A stretch of 13,082 nucleotides of DNA from Bifidobacteriaceae bacterium (GTDB lineage Bacteria > Actinomycetota > Actinomycetes > Actinomycetales > WQXJ01). A program made the translations under genes and the position numbers. Below are positions 12,904 through 13,082 of this stretch, one piece after another. Position 1 is the first letter of the stretch; each line of letters begins with the position of its first letter. The stretch is from the NCBI GenBank assembly GCA_031255075.1, contig JAIRTF010000120.1:1-13082 (forward strand), written 5' to 3'. The notes below the pieces were generated by a model. The model saw nothing but the letters and a program-made list of their open reading frames with translations. It was not told the DNA's origin and did no database searches.

Positions 12904-13082
12904 ATGACCGTACGTCCCGGAGACCAAACCCAAACCGCCGCTGAGCTAGCTCGCTCGTGGCAGACCGACCCCCGGTGGGTGGGAGTCAAGCGCACTTACA
13001 GCGCGGAAGACGTGGTAGCACTGCGCGGCTCATTCCAAGAAGACCGGACCCTGGCCCGGCGCGGCGCCGAAAAACTGTGGGA
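12904..13082 (+). CDS. aceA: isocitrate lyase, N-terminal part (cut by window end)
   Basis: Isocitrate lyase splits isocitrate into succinate and glyoxylate in the glyoxylate shunt, needed for growth on acetate or fatty acids. Only 59 complete codons are present, and the frame is open at the edge. The segment ELARSWQTDPRWVGVKRTYS, then AEDVVALRGS and TLARRGAEKLW, matches the N-terminus of the actinobacterial (Icl1/AceA) enzyme. The catalytic KKCGH region lies beyond the window. ATG 12904 has GGAGAGG 11 nt upstream, a slightly long gap. The divergent palindromes upstream suggest carbon-responsive control. Confidence 0.9.
   Translation, partial: MTVRPGDQTQTAAELARSWQTDPRWVGVKRTYSAEDVVALRGSFQEDRTLARRGAEKLW

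Noticed and set aside
1..13082. Frequent GCCGGC/GGCCGG-type words as a functional repeat
   Set aside because: They are scattered through coding frames and are explained by Ala/Gly codon use in a GC-rich genome.
1..13082. CRISPR array, tRNA, prophage, toxin-antitoxin or defence genes
   Set aside because: I searched by eye and found no regularly spaced repeats, cloverleaf sequences or matching gene families.

Overview
The window looks like chromosomal DNA from a high-GC Gram-positive bacterium (Actinomycetota). The support is G+C-rich third codon positions, many GTG starts, the order rpsF-ssb-rpsR-rplI with an SSB ending in DDPPF, actinobacterial-type purine genes, and an isocitrate lyase N-terminus like the mycobacterial and corynebacterial enzyme. 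I cannot place it more finely. There is no sign of a prophage, IS element, CRISPR array, tRNA or rRNA.

Layout. (1) 64-4093, plus strand: a three-gene, translationally coupled ABC export operon made of a membrane-anchored adaptor with a peptidoglycan-binding domain, an ATPase with a ~190-residue acidic Pro/Glu tail, and a MacB-like permease with a basic Lys/Ala tail. (2) 4149-5405, plus: purD, from an apparently leaderless GTG start. (3) 5450-6571, minus: an unrecognised lipoprotein with an internal Cys-motif duplication. (4) 6651-8678, minus: purC, purS and purQ, with purL absent. (5) 8775-10451, plus: a polytopic GT-C type glycosyltransferase, divergent from purC and sharing purD's start-site architecture. 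(6) 10591-12313, minus: rpsF-ssb-rpsR-rplI, preceded by a structured 5' leader. (7) 12314-12903: a gene-free regulatory region. (8) 12904-13082, plus: the first 59 codons of aceA, cut by the window end.

How it fits together. PurD, PurC, PurS and PurQ are steps of de novo IMP synthesis, carried on opposite strands around the lipoprotein. The ribosomal/SSB operon appears to have two RNA elements in its leader: a 14-bp hairpin at the predicted 5' end, and a structure that would hide the rpsF Shine-Dalgarno sequence and resembles the S6:S18 autoregulatory leader. The rpsF-aceA intergenic region carries a perfect CRP/GlxR-type palindrome and a nested pair of inverted repeats near a candidate aceA promoter, consistent with carbon-source control of the glyoxylate shunt.

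Most of the window is ordinary housekeeping sequence. I found no clear novel system. The observations most worth following are the oppositely charged tails of the ABC ATPase and permease, the rpsF leader, the Cys-free S18 in the main operon, the repeated motif in the lipoprotein, and the shared TAGGCT-8 nt-GTG start module.
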